Shown here: piece after piece, positions 22,169-31,694 of the stretch | How the letters are laid out: every line of letters begins with the position of its first letter | Position numbering within the stretch: position 1 is the first letter of the stretch | DNA from: a virus | Strand: one strand, 5' to 3' | IMG/VR virus record: IMGVR_UViG_3300025853_000227 | Span: 1 to 40,152 of that record | Length of the DNA: 40,152 bases | The notes under the pieces: model-generated | Seen by the model: the letters and a program-made list of their open reading frames with translations, nothing else | Told to the model about the DNA's origin: nothing | Databases searched by the model: none | Program-made: the position numbers and the translations under genes

Positions 22169-24400
22169 CTATACCCTTACATTGTCAGCGAACTGAATAG
22201 CCCAGCCAAACATATCAAAATCAAACCCTGCCTGACTGTCAAAGTACAGGTGCAATGCTTTACCAGTACCTCTTACTTTGTTACGTGTCACTGTTACAGG
22301 ATACCCTGAGTTAAAATCTAAAGCAGCAGGAGTAGGGTTGTATGTCTTTAGTATCCTATACACTTGCTGTCTCGTACTAAACTTACCAGAGTTGCTATTG
22401 TCTGAGAAGTCCCAACGAGCTTGCATAAAGCAACTACTAGGATTTAAAACATTGAAACCACTTCCTCCATCACTTTGGTAACCTGTCTCTGTACGCTTAC
22501 AGTATACCATAACATGAGGGGCTTGTCTAGCATTAGTTACATTACCTTCCAATAAATATCCAGTCTCAAAGAAACTAGGTGCATCTACACCAGTTCCATC
22601 TACTGTAGCCCAGTCATAAAAGGTATCGTTGTTTAGCTGTCCAAAGGTGAACTCAGAGACTGTACCGTCTGGTTTAGCAATTACAAAAGCTGTAGTATTA
22701 GTAGCACTACGAAGCACTTCAACGTCAGCTACTACATTGTTACCTGTACTCGTTTGAATAACATTGTTACCTGTACTCGTTTGAATGATTTGGTTAGTCT
22801 GAGAAGTCTTAGATACAGTAGGGAGTACAAAGACACCAAAAGCATATGGAGTATTTGAAGCTAGGCTACCAAAGGAGAACGGATAAAAGCCTCCTATGTT
22901 TGTATCAAACACTAAAGCTTTGTCGTACTTGTATTGGTAACTGCCTGTGTTTCCTGCTGCATTCCACAGCCATGTAACCTTCTTAGATACTGGATCATAA
23001 GAACCTTGGCAGGATGTTTTAGATACGTTAGGAATAGTGTCATCGTAATACGTTTGAATAGTTTGTTCAGATACAGACTTAGCTTCAATACGGTCAGTTA
23101 CTTCATTACGACCAATAGAGAAGATACCTCGTTCACTCCACCACAGGGGTGTGCCTTCTACGTCTACGATGCTACGTTTTCCTAGTAGGCCAGCATCACC
23201 AATGCTTGTCACTGTGTAGTCAGTAGGTGAGAAGCCAGCACCAGAGCCTGAGATAGCCCATACACCGTTAACAGCAAAGACTAGGAGTGACTCACCAGTG
23301 ACTCTCATAGACAGGATGTTCCCTGCCTGTGGAATAACTATGACACCTCCGTCTGTGTCAATCAAGTCGCTGATCTCTTCTGATGTAGGATCAGCTTCTT
23401 GGTAGCACCTACCTATGTTAGTATCGTTCTCAATGATCTGACTAAAGTAAACTGTACCAGCTAGAGTACTTGAAGTAGGGCCACCATACCATGCTCTACC
23501 AGCAAAGAAAGCAACTGCTTCAGGCCGTGTAGTTACTGTCTCAGCTACAATGTTAGATACACCAGAGATTGTTGTACGGTCTTTGTTAAAGGGGTCTAAG
23601 ATAAAGTGACCACGTGGTGCTCTCGTATTACCAAAGAAGATTTTAGTTAGCTCAGAAGGGTCGAAGTTATCACTAGCGTCTTTAGCTACCCACCACTGTT
23701 TGTTGTTACCGGGGTATTTACTTTGACTACTGAAGTAAGTAGTAATAGGATTAGCTACTCCACCTCCTGAACTGATCCACCCTTGGTTCTTTAAGTTGTA
23801 GTTATGTGCATCAGTTAAAGAAGTAGGTTCTTCATCAATGTCTAGACTGTCTTCTACACCATCAAAGTCTCTTACTAAGACACCTATCTCAGTGTTAACG
23901 ATTGAACCAGAACCTGTTGGAGTGTACTCAATATAGAATGGTTTTAGTTTACTAGATACGACAAACAAATAACCTTTACCAAAGGCTACATCAATCAACT
24001 CAGAGCCTACATCAGTAGCAGCAGGAGCTGCAAAGCTTGCTAAGTTTACAGTAAAACCTTTCTTGTTATCTGAGATAGGTTGAGTACTTAAGTCATAGAA
24101 GTGTAGGGTAGCATCAATCTGTACAACAAGGAAGTGTAACGTACCGTCACCTCCTACTTCTTCCCAGACCCAAGAGCCTACTGCTTGAGTTTCCCATGTA
24201 GCTTCTACTACGTCAAGGTTAGTTAAAGCAGCAGAAGCTTCATAGTCTAGGCCCAGCCTTCTACGTATGTCCCCTTTCTTATCAAAGACACAGTTGTCTG
24301 CACCTAACACTGCGTTCTCAGGGAACGTCAGTGGGGTTGCTTCAGTAACTAAACCAGCTACAAACGTGTTATATACTTTTAGACTTTGATTTCTTGGCAT
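22169..24400 (-). CDS. Tail tubular protein B, nozzle (T7 gp12-like, 743 aa)
   Basis: The N-terminus is diagnostic: LKVYNTFVAGLVTEATPLTF then NCVFDKKGDIRRRLGLDYE, found in T7-type nozzle proteins. The rest is beta-rich (propeller-like), with AVAFFAGRAWYGG and a WWSERGIFSIGRN motif. Length is close to T7 gp12 (794). It forms the distal tail tube through which DNA leaves. A 27-base tandem duplication adds one extra IQTSTGNNV unit near residue 540. It overlaps the preceding 101-aa gene by 32 bases and follows tail tubular A in T7 order. Confidence 0.9.
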   Translation of the reverse strand: MPRNQSLKVYNTFVAGLVTEATPLTFPENAVLGADNCVFDKKGDIRRRLGLDYEASAALTNLDVVEATWETQAVGSWVWEEVGGDGTLHFLVVQIDATLHFYDLSTQPISDNKKGFTVNLASFAAPAATDVGSELIDVAFGKGYLFVVSSKLKPFYIEYTPTGSGSIVNTEIGVLVRDFDGVEDSLDIDEEPTSLTDAHNYNLKNQGWISSGGGVANPITTYFSSQSKYPGNNKQWWVAKDASDNFDPSELTKIFFGNTRAPRGHFILDPFNKDRTTISGVSNIVAETVTTRPEAVAFFAGRAWYGGPTSSTLAGTVYFSQIIENDTNIGRCYQEADPTSEEISDLIDTDGGVIVIPQAGNILSMRVTGESLLVFAVNGVWAISGSGAGFSPTDYTVTSIGDAGLLGKRSIVDVEGTPLWWSERGIFSIGRNEVTDRIEAKSVSEQTIQTYYDDTIPNVSKTSCQGSYDPVSKKVTWLWNAAGNTGSYQYKYDKALVFDTNIGGFYPFSFGSLASNTPYAFGVFVLPTVSKTSQTNQIIQTSTGNNVIQTSTGNNVVADVEVLRSATNTTAFVIAKPDGTVSEFTFGQLNNDTFYDWATVDGTGVDAPSFFETGYLLEGNVTNARQAPHVMVYCKRTETGYQSDGGSGFNVLNPSSCFMQARWDFSDNSNSGKFSTRQQVYRILKTYNPTPAALDFNSGYPVTVTRNKVRGTGKALHLYFDSQAGFDFDMFGWAIQFADNVRV
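22734..22787 (-). repeat. 27-bp in-frame tandem duplication within tail tubular protein B
   Basis: Two head-to-tail 27-base units (22734-22760 and 22761-22787) differ at one base. On the minus strand they encode the nine-residue unit IQTSTGNNV twice in succession. The reading frame is kept. The near-identity at DNA level suggests a recent slippage or duplication event. Confidence 0.9.
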
Positions 24401-24674
24401 TCTTTAAAATATCCATACCACGTGTTTGATCTTCTACTTTAAAAGCAATGTACTTATCGCCAGCTGCTCTCATATCCCTTTCATTAGTATAGTTACCGCT
24501 TAGTTGTTTAGGTAGAGGGCCTCCACCAGCCCATTGAAACTTTAGAAACCCATAAGGATTAGTTTTTATTACTTGTAACTTATGTCCTTTAGCTGTTTCC
24601 CATTGTAACTCACTTACATTAATAACATTACTATCGTTTGCGTCTACTGCTACGTCCATAGTCGGTCCTTCCAT
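24369..24674 (-). CDS. Small protein between tail tubular A and B (up to 101 aa)
   Basis: Two starts are possible: ATG 24674 behind AAGGAATAAC and ATG 24659 (MDVAVDANDSN) behind GGAAGGACCG. The protein has a strand-rich segment 'TAKGHKLQVIKTNPYGFLKFQW' and ends in a basic tail KNAKKSKSKSI. It overlaps both tail tube genes, so translation is coupled with them. The position implies a virion or tail assembly role, but no family is recognised. Confidence 0.6.
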   Translation of the reverse strand: MEGPTMDVAVDANDSNVINVSELQWETAKGHKLQVIKTNPYGFLKFQWAGGGPLPKQLSGNYTNERDMRAAGDKYIAFKVEDQTRGMDILKNAKKSKSKSI

Positions 24675-25404
24675 AAGAGTTATTCCTTGCTTCAGATACT
24701 TTGTGTTTGTCAGACTGCCATCGTATCTTTTGTCTTAAGGCTTGTTGCTCTGCCTTAGGATTTGCTTGTTGATTAAGTTCTACATGCGCTGTAGACTTAG
24801 ACTCATTAAGTAATAGAGGAAATAAGTTTACATCTATATCAGGTACAAAGGTATTTGACATAGTAAAGGTTGGTTCTTCAAGACCCCATACTATAAACTT
24901 ACTTGCTTGTAGTGTATCATCTACTGCACTATCATAAGAGTCAAAGATTAAGAACTCATCATCAAAGCTAGTATAGTAAGTAGGTGCTTTGTTATTGTAG
25001 ATAAATACTTTACCATTATCAACAGTAACAGTAACAACAGTTGAGTCTGTAGACTGACGAGATAGAGTATCTGATAAGAACTGATAAGGCTCTACCCAAG
25101 ATACTACTTCGTATGCCTTAATAGAGTCACCTGTAAGTATAGTATCGTACCTGACTTCATCTATACGTCTGATATTCTCAGGTACTTTCATAGTTGAAGG
25201 TTTAGTTGTATCAGCTAGAGCTGTCAGAGGCACTAACTTACGATGCTCTGGTATCTCAATGTTGTTTATTAGATCATAGTAAGTATCTCTAATAATGTAG
25301 GCAACTTGTTCAGACTCTACGGTATCTGAAAAGGAGTCAACAGCATCACTATCCATACTACTAAGGATACGCTGTGTCATATCTAAGAGTGTTAGCTTAG
25401 GCAT
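24631..25404 (-). CDS. Tail tubular protein A, head-tail adaptor (T7 gp11-like, 257 aa)
   Basis: The protein has the look of T7-type adaptor proteins: the N-terminal 'LDMTQRILSSMDSD' and 'SEQVAYIIRDTYYDLI', the central 'PENIRRIDEVRYD', and the C-terminal Q/R-rich helix (QQANPKAEQQALRQKIRWQS) with basic end GRSSRRKR. T7 gp11 is 196 residues and sits under the portal. ATG 25404 follows AAAAAGGAGCACACTA. In T7-like phages the major capsid gene lies directly upstream; here a coiled-coil gene and then a fiber gene are found instead. Confidence 0.82.
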   Translation of the reverse strand: MPKLTLLDMTQRILSSMDSDAVDSFSDTVESEQVAYIIRDTYYDLINNIEIPEHRKLVPLTALADTTKPSTMKVPENIRRIDEVRYDTILTGDSIKAYEVVSWVEPYQFLSDTLSRQSTDSTVVTVTVDNGKVFIYNNKAPTYYTSFDDEFLIFDSYDSAVDDTLQASKFIVWGLEEPTFTMSNTFVPDIDVNLFPLLLNESKSTAHVELNQQANPKAEQQALRQKIRWQSDKHKVSEARNNSYGRTDYGRSSRRKR

Positions 25405-25447
25405 TAGTGTGCTCCTTTTTCTTTAACGTGTAGGTAAGTGTTAACAT

Positions 25448-25774
25448 CTAACCTAATCCTAACTTATTAGCTAATCCAGTTGTTAAGGCACCGACTATAC
25501 CACCAGTACCACCAATAGCAGCAATGCCAATCAGCATACGTTGTTTAAACTTCTTTAAGTCCCCTATAGCTGACCCATGTGACTTAACATCCTTTTCTAT
25601 CTCAGCTATCTTTATATCATCCTTAGTGATGTTAGTCTGGATGACAACAGTTAGATCAGCCACCATCTTTTTAATGTCACCGACTTGATCGAACAGGGCT
25701 GCACGTTGGTTCTTAGATGCCGTAGCTTCTGCTTTAAGTTCACCGATAGCTGCGCTTACTTGGTCTATACTCAT
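25448..25774 (-). CDS. Coiled-coil protein with C-terminal membrane segment, DUF1515-like (108 aa)
   Basis: ATG 25774 (MSIDQVSAAIGELKAEA) with AGGTAGGG upstream and one base after the fiber stop is preferred to ATG 25804. Residues 1-75 form a heptad-rich coiled coil; residues about 78-100 are hydrophobic (LIGIAAIGGTGGIVGALTTG). The opening 'IGELKAEA.ASK.QRAALF' is one I connect with DUF1515-type phage proteins. It might be a holin-like or spanin-like lysis factor, since such genes often follow the tail fiber. It lies exactly at the boundary between the two virion cassettes. Confidence 0.6.
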   Translation of the reverse strand: MSIDQVSAAIGELKAEATASKNQRAALFDQVGDIKKMVADLTVVIQTNITKDDIKIAEIEKDVKSHGSAIGDLKKFKQRMLIGIAAIGGTGGIVGALTTGLANKLGLG

Positions 25775-25775
25775 A

Positions 25776-28715
25776 TTACTTTGCCCTACCTTGGTTGATC
25801 GCACCGTCTGTTAATGGCTGGATGCCGAAGGCTCCGTAGATATAAGTGGCTCCAGAGTTGTTTAAATGAACCTCAGATCCATTATCCCTAGTTTTAAAAC
25901 CTGTAGATAGGAAGTCCATCTGGGATACAGCATCAGCAGTTAAAGCCTGAGTACCTGACAAATCTAAAGCACTATTAACCTCATTACCGTTGAGTTGGGG
26001 TGATGTAGTAGACCAGAACGTAGCCGCACCAGAGTTCTTACGGAATAAGAATTGAGAGCCACCACCTACGTTCGATACAGGCCCATCAGTATTTCCATTG
26101 CCTGTATAACTTCCAAACGCATACGGGCCGCTGTTCGCCCAGTGGTACGAAATAATGTTGGCACTATCTTGGTTTGAATTTTGTTCATTGCCAACTTTAA
26201 ACTGTGTCGTTGTCGGGGTAAAACTGCCAAATGCTCCAGCATTACTTGCCGCTGTTGCATGGTCTGTAACATCTAATCGTGAAGCGTTACCCGTAGAGAT
26301 GTGGTAAGTCATTGTACGCTCTTGTGTGCTACCATCTCTGTTAAAGAAGACCATAAAACCGGGAGCAGAGTCTAATGCTGAATCATAACTTAATGTTTGA
26401 ACAGTTGGGTGGTCACCAACAAATCCTTTAATCTGGAAGTAACTGCCCACATAAAAACACTCTAGTAAATAAGTTCCAGTTGCCAAATCTGATGGCATAG
26501 TAAATGTGGTTCCCGTTAAGTTCTGATCATCAAACGTGCTTGTACTTTCAGCTTCGGTTACGTCCCATCTTACTGATTTATTAGCTCCACGAACCGTATC
26601 AAATCCATACCAGCTACCTGTAGAATCTGTACGTTTAATACGCACCATCGCACCACCACTGACCGTCTTAGGCAACGTAACCGCTGTCGTTGATCCGTTG
26701 CTGTGGCTTATTCCAGCTTCGATGTAGTATTCATCTTCATAATTAATTGGGGCTGGGGTAGGTAGGTTTTGGGTTCCCATAGAAACAAAACCAGAAGGTG
26801 GAGTTCCTAACCAATCACCACTGTCTGCGTATATGTCTGTGTTACCATCGCCATATAAACTTGAACCAACCAACACCGCTTCATTAGCTGTGAAAGTCCA
26901 AGTTGCGTTAGTCCCTGCTGCTGGTTGATCTGTTGTTCTTGTAGTGCCAGAAGTGTCAACCCACCTAGACACTGAGCCACTGTTATCATAAAAACCTAAC
27001 CAGCCTTTACCCGCTTCACTGTCGATGGCTATAATTGTTCGATCAGGGGATAACATCTTTGTATCAACTGTGGTTAATGAGCCACCGTCTATCTTTAGCT
27101 TAGTGTCAGAAGTTGACAAAGTATGAAGTCCCGCACCTTGGCCTGATGCATTTCCTAGTTGAGCCGTTGACCCCCAAACATTACTTGAGGCTAATGCAAA
27201 ACCAATAATCTCTTCATCGTTCACAAATGTGTTAGGCTTTATTTCAACATAAAACTTACCTGAATTAATAGCTAAAGTAGAAGCCCCACAATAACCAGTT
27301 CCACTCGCGTTTGCAAAATGTCGATTACCATCCGTGTAAACAGGTGTTCCTGCATTAGTGTCAGGTATTAAGGGGTTAAACGTAGCATAATTACCATATT
27401 CATTGTCATCACCACCATTCGTCGGAGAATCGTTGGTGGCGGTTATTGTGCCTGTCTTGGTGAAGTCGTTTGGTAAACCTGTTGCAGACCAATCTGTCCA
27501 GTTGACCGTATTAATAGTTGCCGTGGCATTCGCCCCACCGTGTACAAGACGCAGTGTTCCTGAGTAGCCATTAGCAAATACCGCTTTAAATGCTCCATCA
27601 TAATAAATACTAAGAACAGACCCCTTACGTGTTACTGTTACCCTGACTCCATAAGTTGCCCCAAGACTTGCTGTTAAAGATGCTCCATTAGAATAATAAG
27701 AACCGTCGTTGTGATCTATTAGGAACTGATTACCAGAGAAGCTTCCGTAGTTAGCTCCAGGTTGAACAGCACTGTTATACGTGCCGTCTTCTGAACTGGG
27801 GTATAATAATGTTCGACCAATACCGGTACCTCCATTATAGCCATCGAAAGATATAGAGAAGTCTCCAGTAAAAGTATCATTAACTCTAACACTACTGTTA
27901 CTAGCTACAGTTAAATCATCAGCTAAGAAAGTAGCCGTCCCTGTCGCACCTGTGTATTGGGAAGAACTTGCACTTACTGTTGTTGTCGGTCTATCGGCTG
28001 TTGCTACTAATACACTATCATAACCAGCCGCTACATTAGCACCGCCTTCAATTAAGAAAGAATTTGTGCCTGTAAAGTCTAATTCACTTACATCCGAAAT
28101 ACTCCAGAATCCATCGTCTGTAGTTTCACCGAATGATGTTGGGGCTAGTTGTAATCCGTCTATACTTACTACTCTAGCCACATAATCATTGATAAACGCT
28201 GATCCTCCAGCGTAACTCCCTATCTCATGTGGCACAGTTCCATTCATCCCGAAGTTTTGGTTCTGTGTGGGGTTATTGCGTGTTGCGAAGTCCGTAACTT
28301 CTGTACCGTTTAGATACATACGAACACGATTTGCTGCCGTAGAATTAGTGCTGTCACAAGCCACAATAAGTGACTGATAGGCAGCAGGGTCACGCAGTTC
28401 TTGTGTTGTTTCCAACCACGTTGTCCCCCATCCTACGACACGAACATTGTAACCTGTTGTGCCTGACCCAATAAGCTGAATAGTAAACGAATTAGTATCA
28501 GCTTGGCTTGATGTGGGGTTCACGCCTAAAAGGATTGGGTTTGTCAGCCCAAGGGATAGTTTAAATATAAACTCAACTGTGAACTTGTCTTGGTTTCCTG
28601 CACTACTAGGGGTTCGTGCTAACTGACCACTGCTACCATCAAATAATCCACTGCCATTTATAACAAAATCGCCGCCAGATGCTAAACTGGCAAACATTAT
28701 CTGCTGCATACTCAT
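25776..28715 (-). CDS. Large tail fiber / receptor-binding protein (979 aa)
   Basis: The protein is rich in Gly, Ser, Thr and Asn. An N-terminal concanavalin/LamG-like region (about residues 40-210: FTVEFIFKLS ... YVARVVSIDG) is followed by a second beta-sandwich-like unit (about 245-415: ISFDGYNGG ... SIYYDGAF). A SPRY-like stretch (about 430-620: GKFYVEIKPN, KGWLGFYDN) precedes a C-terminal region (about 640-979) with YIEAGISHSNG, VRIKRTDSTGSWYGFDT and GFKTRDNG...SGATYIYGAF, which resembles the DUF7483 fiber domain. Such fibers bind host surface sugars. The ATG shares its A with the previous stop (TAATG), tying it to the right-hand cassette. Confidence 0.8.
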   Translation of the reverse strand: MSMQQIMFASLASGGDFVINGSGLFDGSSGQLARTPSSAGNQDKFTVEFIFKLSLGLTNPILLGVNPTSSQADTNSFTIQLIGSGTTGYNVRVVGWGTTWLETTQELRDPAAYQSLIVACDSTNSTAANRVRMYLNGTEVTDFATRNNPTQNQNFGMNGTVPHEIGSYAGGSAFINDYVARVVSIDGLQLAPTSFGETTDDGFWSISDVSELDFTGTNSFLIEGGANVAAGYDSVLVATADRPTTTVSASSSQYTGATGTATFLADDLTVASNSSVRVNDTFTGDFSISFDGYNGGTGIGRTLLYPSSEDGTYNSAVQPGANYGSFSGNQFLIDHNDGSYYSNGASLTASLGATYGVRVTVTRKGSVLSIYYDGAFKAVFANGYSGTLRLVHGGANATATINTVNWTDWSATGLPNDFTKTGTITATNDSPTNGGDDNEYGNYATFNPLIPDTNAGTPVYTDGNRHFANASGTGYCGASTLAINSGKFYVEIKPNTFVNDEEIIGFALASSNVWGSTAQLGNASGQGAGLHTLSTSDTKLKIDGGSLTTVDTKMLSPDRTIIAIDSEAGKGWLGFYDNSGSVSRWVDTSGTTRTTDQPAAGTNATWTFTANEAVLVGSSLYGDGNTDIYADSGDWLGTPPSGFVSMGTQNLPTPAPINYEDEYYIEAGISHSNGSTTAVTLPKTVSGGAMVRIKRTDSTGSWYGFDTVRGANKSVRWDVTEAESTSTFDDQNLTGTTFTMPSDLATGTYLLECFYVGSYFQIKGFVGDHPTVQTLSYDSALDSAPGFMVFFNRDGSTQERTMTYHISTGNASRLDVTDHATAASNAGAFGSFTPTTTQFKVGNEQNSNQDSANIISYHWANSGPYAFGSYTGNGNTDGPVSNVGGGSQFLFRKNSGAATFWSTTSPQLNGNEVNSALDLSGTQALTADAVSQMDFLSTGFKTRDNGSEVHLNNSGATYIYGAFGIQPLTDGAINQGRAK

Positions 28716-29689
28716 TAGGTCAATCCCGATCCGCTAATCATCCATCTTGTTGCCGTCATCTTTATGCAAGTTGCGATTCCGTTGGCTGCTAATGAACGTG
28801 ACCCTGTTGTGCCATCTGGTGATAAAACAAGAACGTCAGACGTTATTGCAATAGTTATAACGCCACCACTCGTATCATTTACAAATGTTATGGCAGTGCC
28901 TATCGGATACGCCACAGAAGCGTTAGCAGGGATCGTCCAGATGCGGGCGGTAGTGTCAGCGCCTGGATGGTATATGTGCTTACCAGCGTCAGCTAAAACT
29001 AACGTATAAGCCGCTGATTTGCTGTTTTGCGGTATGCTTCTAATTGTTGAGTATACAGAAGTTAATCCCGCTGGACTTACAGCGCGTGTGGCATCAGTAC
29101 CCGTCAAAGTCTCCGCATCAGTTGCAATCTCAATTAATCCAGCAACGGTAGCACTTGCCGCTGGTGCGTCTGCAATCTTCATAATCTGCATGGTTGAAGT
29201 GGTATCTAGGATACCCATGTAAATATCTGACGCGACATGATCGCCCGCCGCTAATGCCGCTCTGTCGCTTTGCATTGCAATTGTAGACAGCCCGCTAATA
29301 GCAACCGTCATGGCGCCTGTATTAGAGCTAGTTGATGCCTTCCAGAAAAACCGCTGTCCAGCCGCATATGCTGTTATGGCGGGTGTAGGGGCTAAAGTGC
29401 CAGCATCCGCAGCCCCGCCCATTGTACCGCAAAATACATATGCACTGGCTTGAACTTGTCCTAAAGTTGCGCTGTCCGTCGATGCGCTTCCAACAGTTAG
29501 ACCCGTAAACTTTTTGCTCGACATTGGGATGTTGCCCGTAACAGTGCTTTGTCCGTCAACCGCAATTGATTGCGTCAACGCCGTTGCTATTGCGCTGTTG
29601 TTTGCGTCAACTTGGTCGCTGGAAATTACAGTTCCTGCAACGAAATTGGGGTATGGGTTTGTGTAAGACCCTGATCCGTTACGTGCCAT
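28715..29689 (-). CDS. Tail fiber-type protein (324 aa)
   Basis: The start MARNGSGSYTNPYPNFVAGT is typical of short fibers or tail appendage proteins in podoviruses. Next come 'NIPMSSKKFTGLTVGSASTD', an Ala/Thr-rich helical stretch, and 'AGLIEIATDAETLTGTDATR', a segment shared by many collar/fiber proteins. The C-terminal part is strand-rich and ends RWMISGSGLT. It probably attaches the larger fiber encoded just downstream. It is coupled to both neighbours by start-stop overlaps. Confidence 0.75.
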   Translation of the reverse strand: MARNGSGSYTNPYPNFVAGTVISSDQVDANNSAIATALTQSIAVDGQSTVTGNIPMSSKKFTGLTVGSASTDSATLGQVQASAYVFCGTMGGAADAGTLAPTPAITAYAAGQRFFWKASTSSNTGAMTVAISGLSTIAMQSDRAALAAGDHVASDIYMGILDTTSTMQIMKIADAPAASATVAGLIEIATDAETLTGTDATRAVSPAGLTSVYSTIRSIPQNSKSAAYTLVLADAGKHIYHPGADTTARIWTIPANASVAYPIGTAITFVNDTSGGVITIAITSDVLVLSPDGTTGSRSLAANGIATCIKMTATRWMISGSGLT

Positions 29690-29690
29690 T

Positions 29691-31694
29691 TTATCTTGCT
29701 CCTAAAGCTTTTTGCATTGTTTCTTGACCGCCTGTTGCGCCCGTTATTGTTAATGCTTTTATCATTCTGTTTTTAATTCTGTTTGTAATTTCACCAGCGC
29801 GATAAGCTTTTTGTATAGAAGCCAAGTCTTGCCCAGTTAATCCTTCGCCCAATCCTTTTGACAGTTTTTCAGACATTAGTAGCCGATCTTTACTACCACC
29901 AAGAATGTCCACCATGCCGCCAACTGTATCTAAAGGATTAGGTGACTTCATTCTGATTAAACCACGAATAACTCTTGACGGGTCAATTACAGCGTCTGCT
30001 TTAGCCGCTTCACGTTCTGCCGTTTGTGAGCCACCCATCATAGAATAGCCTTTGAACATTTCTTTTTCTGTTTCAAGGCCAGTTATGTATTTCTTAAACA
30101 TCTCATTGTCGCCAAAAGCCATTCTTATTTTGTCTTCAAGCCCTGTAATGTCCATTATTTTCTTAGTTGCGTCCGCTCTGCGCGTCAGGTCGCCAACTTT
30201 ATTTTTAAGCGCCTGCACCGCGCCAATTCTGAAAGTATGCAATTCTTCTGGCGACATTTTAGCTAATGAAGCAGCTAATTCACTAGGATTTATAAATTCT
30301 GATTTACTCATAAACTTAGCACCGCTTTCAAGTGCCTCTTGCTTCATCCATTCGCCACGGGTGCCAACTCTACCGGCTTGGTATGCCGCGCCCGATTCGC
30401 CGCTGCTTTCTATCGCCTCAATAAGCCTATTCGTGTAATCCTTCACACGGCCCTTTGAAACGCTGCCCATAGATGTGCGGGCCTCACCAGACATTAATTC
30501 ATCAATAGCCATCTTTGACTGATGTAGAGTTTCAATCGTTATTTCTGGGTTTCCGTTTTGGTCTACAAGCAAGTCTTTCACTTTTTGCAAGCTTGACTGA
30601 ATGCCGCCTTTAGAATTGGCAATTTCGTCATCAAGGCTTTTTATTAAAGGCATAACGTCTACAAGGTCGCCACCGTCCCGTGCTGCGTTGTAGTCCTTTC
30701 CAAAACCCTTTCTTGCGGCAGTTATACCGGCCTCAGTATCAACATACTTTTCTGGGACAAGATCATCAATCTGCCCTGCAACTCTATTTACCTGACCGCC
30801 TTGAATAACTTTGTCAGCGTCTCTTACGCCTTCTTGCCTGTTGATTAAGAAGTCAGTTATTTTTGTTTTTCCTTCGCCTGGAGTTTGTTGGGCTGATCCA
30901 GCAAGGGCGCGTGTATTCGGGCCAAGGTCTAGCAATGCAGCCTCTGAACCCATTTCTTCCATTTTAGCTGCGGCCTGTTCTGGACTTACTCCATCGCGCT
31001 CCATAGCTTCTGCAATTTTGCGAGCAGCCAGTGATTGCTGTTGATAGGGCAGTCGAGAAACAAGCTGATTAATTCCAAATTTAATAGTTGCAATTAATCC
31101 TTCAACAACAGGGGGCGTGGCTGCTCCAATAACCGCTCCGCCAACAAGACCTGTTCCACCGCCTATTGTTCTGTCAACTACATCGCCTTCTGCATTTGTA
31201 AAACCAGACAACGCGCCAAGAGGCGCTCCAATCTTTGCTCCTTGCGTCATTTTTTGAATCATAGAAGATCCAGGGGCAGGGGTTGGCATAAACCTAGCGC
31301 CAGCAAGCCAAGGCGCTGTTTGTCCAGCAATATCAAGTGTTGGAGCTAGTATTGGGTTTTCTTTTTTGTAAAGTTCTCTTGATCTTTGATATTGTGGCAA
31401 GGCTTGGTCGTATGCCTCACCAAAAGGAAGTCCACCAGAAAATGATTCTTTAGCAGCGGCAACGCCAGCTTTTAATTCGTCGCCTAAACCTTGCAAAACA
31501 CCGCTTGAAAACTGACTACCACCGCCCCAAAGTTCAGGCTGTTGGGTAGTGCCTAGCGGTTGTTCAGGGCGTCTTTCTGGTTGTTCAGCGCTTTGGGCAA
31601 TAATTTTTTTTGCCGCTTGTTGTATAACAGCGGGGCTGGTTCCGTCTGGAAATTCTAATATTGTTCCGTCTGCAAGTTCTACTTCTTGTGTCAT
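29691..31694 (-). CDS. Ejection / internal virion protein (667 aa)
   Basis: The N-terminal domain 'VELADGTILEFPDGTSPAVIQQAAKKI' is a small module seen at the start of many podovirus and prophage ejection proteins. It is followed by a Pro/Gln-rich linker and a Gly/Ala-rich hydrophobic region (GGGTGLVGGAVIGAATPPVV) able to contact membranes. The rest is helical, with SLAARKIAEAMERDG and a C-terminal 'RIKNRMIKALTITGA'. No lytic enzyme motif is visible. It is the last and largest of three ejection-like genes in the cassette, like gp16 in the P22 gene order (gp7, gp20, gp16). Confidence 0.65.
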   Translation of the reverse strand: MTQEVELADGTILEFPDGTSPAVIQQAAKKIIAQSAEQPERRPEQPLGTTQQPELWGGGSQFSSGVLQGLGDELKAGVAAAKESFSGGLPFGEAYDQALPQYQRSRELYKKENPILAPTLDIAGQTAPWLAGARFMPTPAPGSSMIQKMTQGAKIGAPLGALSGFTNAEGDVVDRTIGGGTGLVGGAVIGAATPPVVEGLIATIKFGINQLVSRLPYQQQSLAARKIAEAMERDGVSPEQAAAKMEEMGSEAALLDLGPNTRALAGSAQQTPGEGKTKITDFLINRQEGVRDADKVIQGGQVNRVAGQIDDLVPEKYVDTEAGITAARKGFGKDYNAARDGGDLVDVMPLIKSLDDEIANSKGGIQSSLQKVKDLLVDQNGNPEITIETLHQSKMAIDELMSGEARTSMGSVSKGRVKDYTNRLIEAIESSGESGAAYQAGRVGTRGEWMKQEALESGAKFMSKSEFINPSELAASLAKMSPEELHTFRIGAVQALKNKVGDLTRRADATKKIMDITGLEDKIRMAFGDNEMFKKYITGLETEKEMFKGYSMMGGSQTAEREAAKADAVIDPSRVIRGLIRMKSPNPLDTVGGMVDILGGSKDRLLMSEKLSKGLGEGLTGQDLASIQKAYRAGEITNRIKNRMIKALTITGATGGQETMQKALGAR

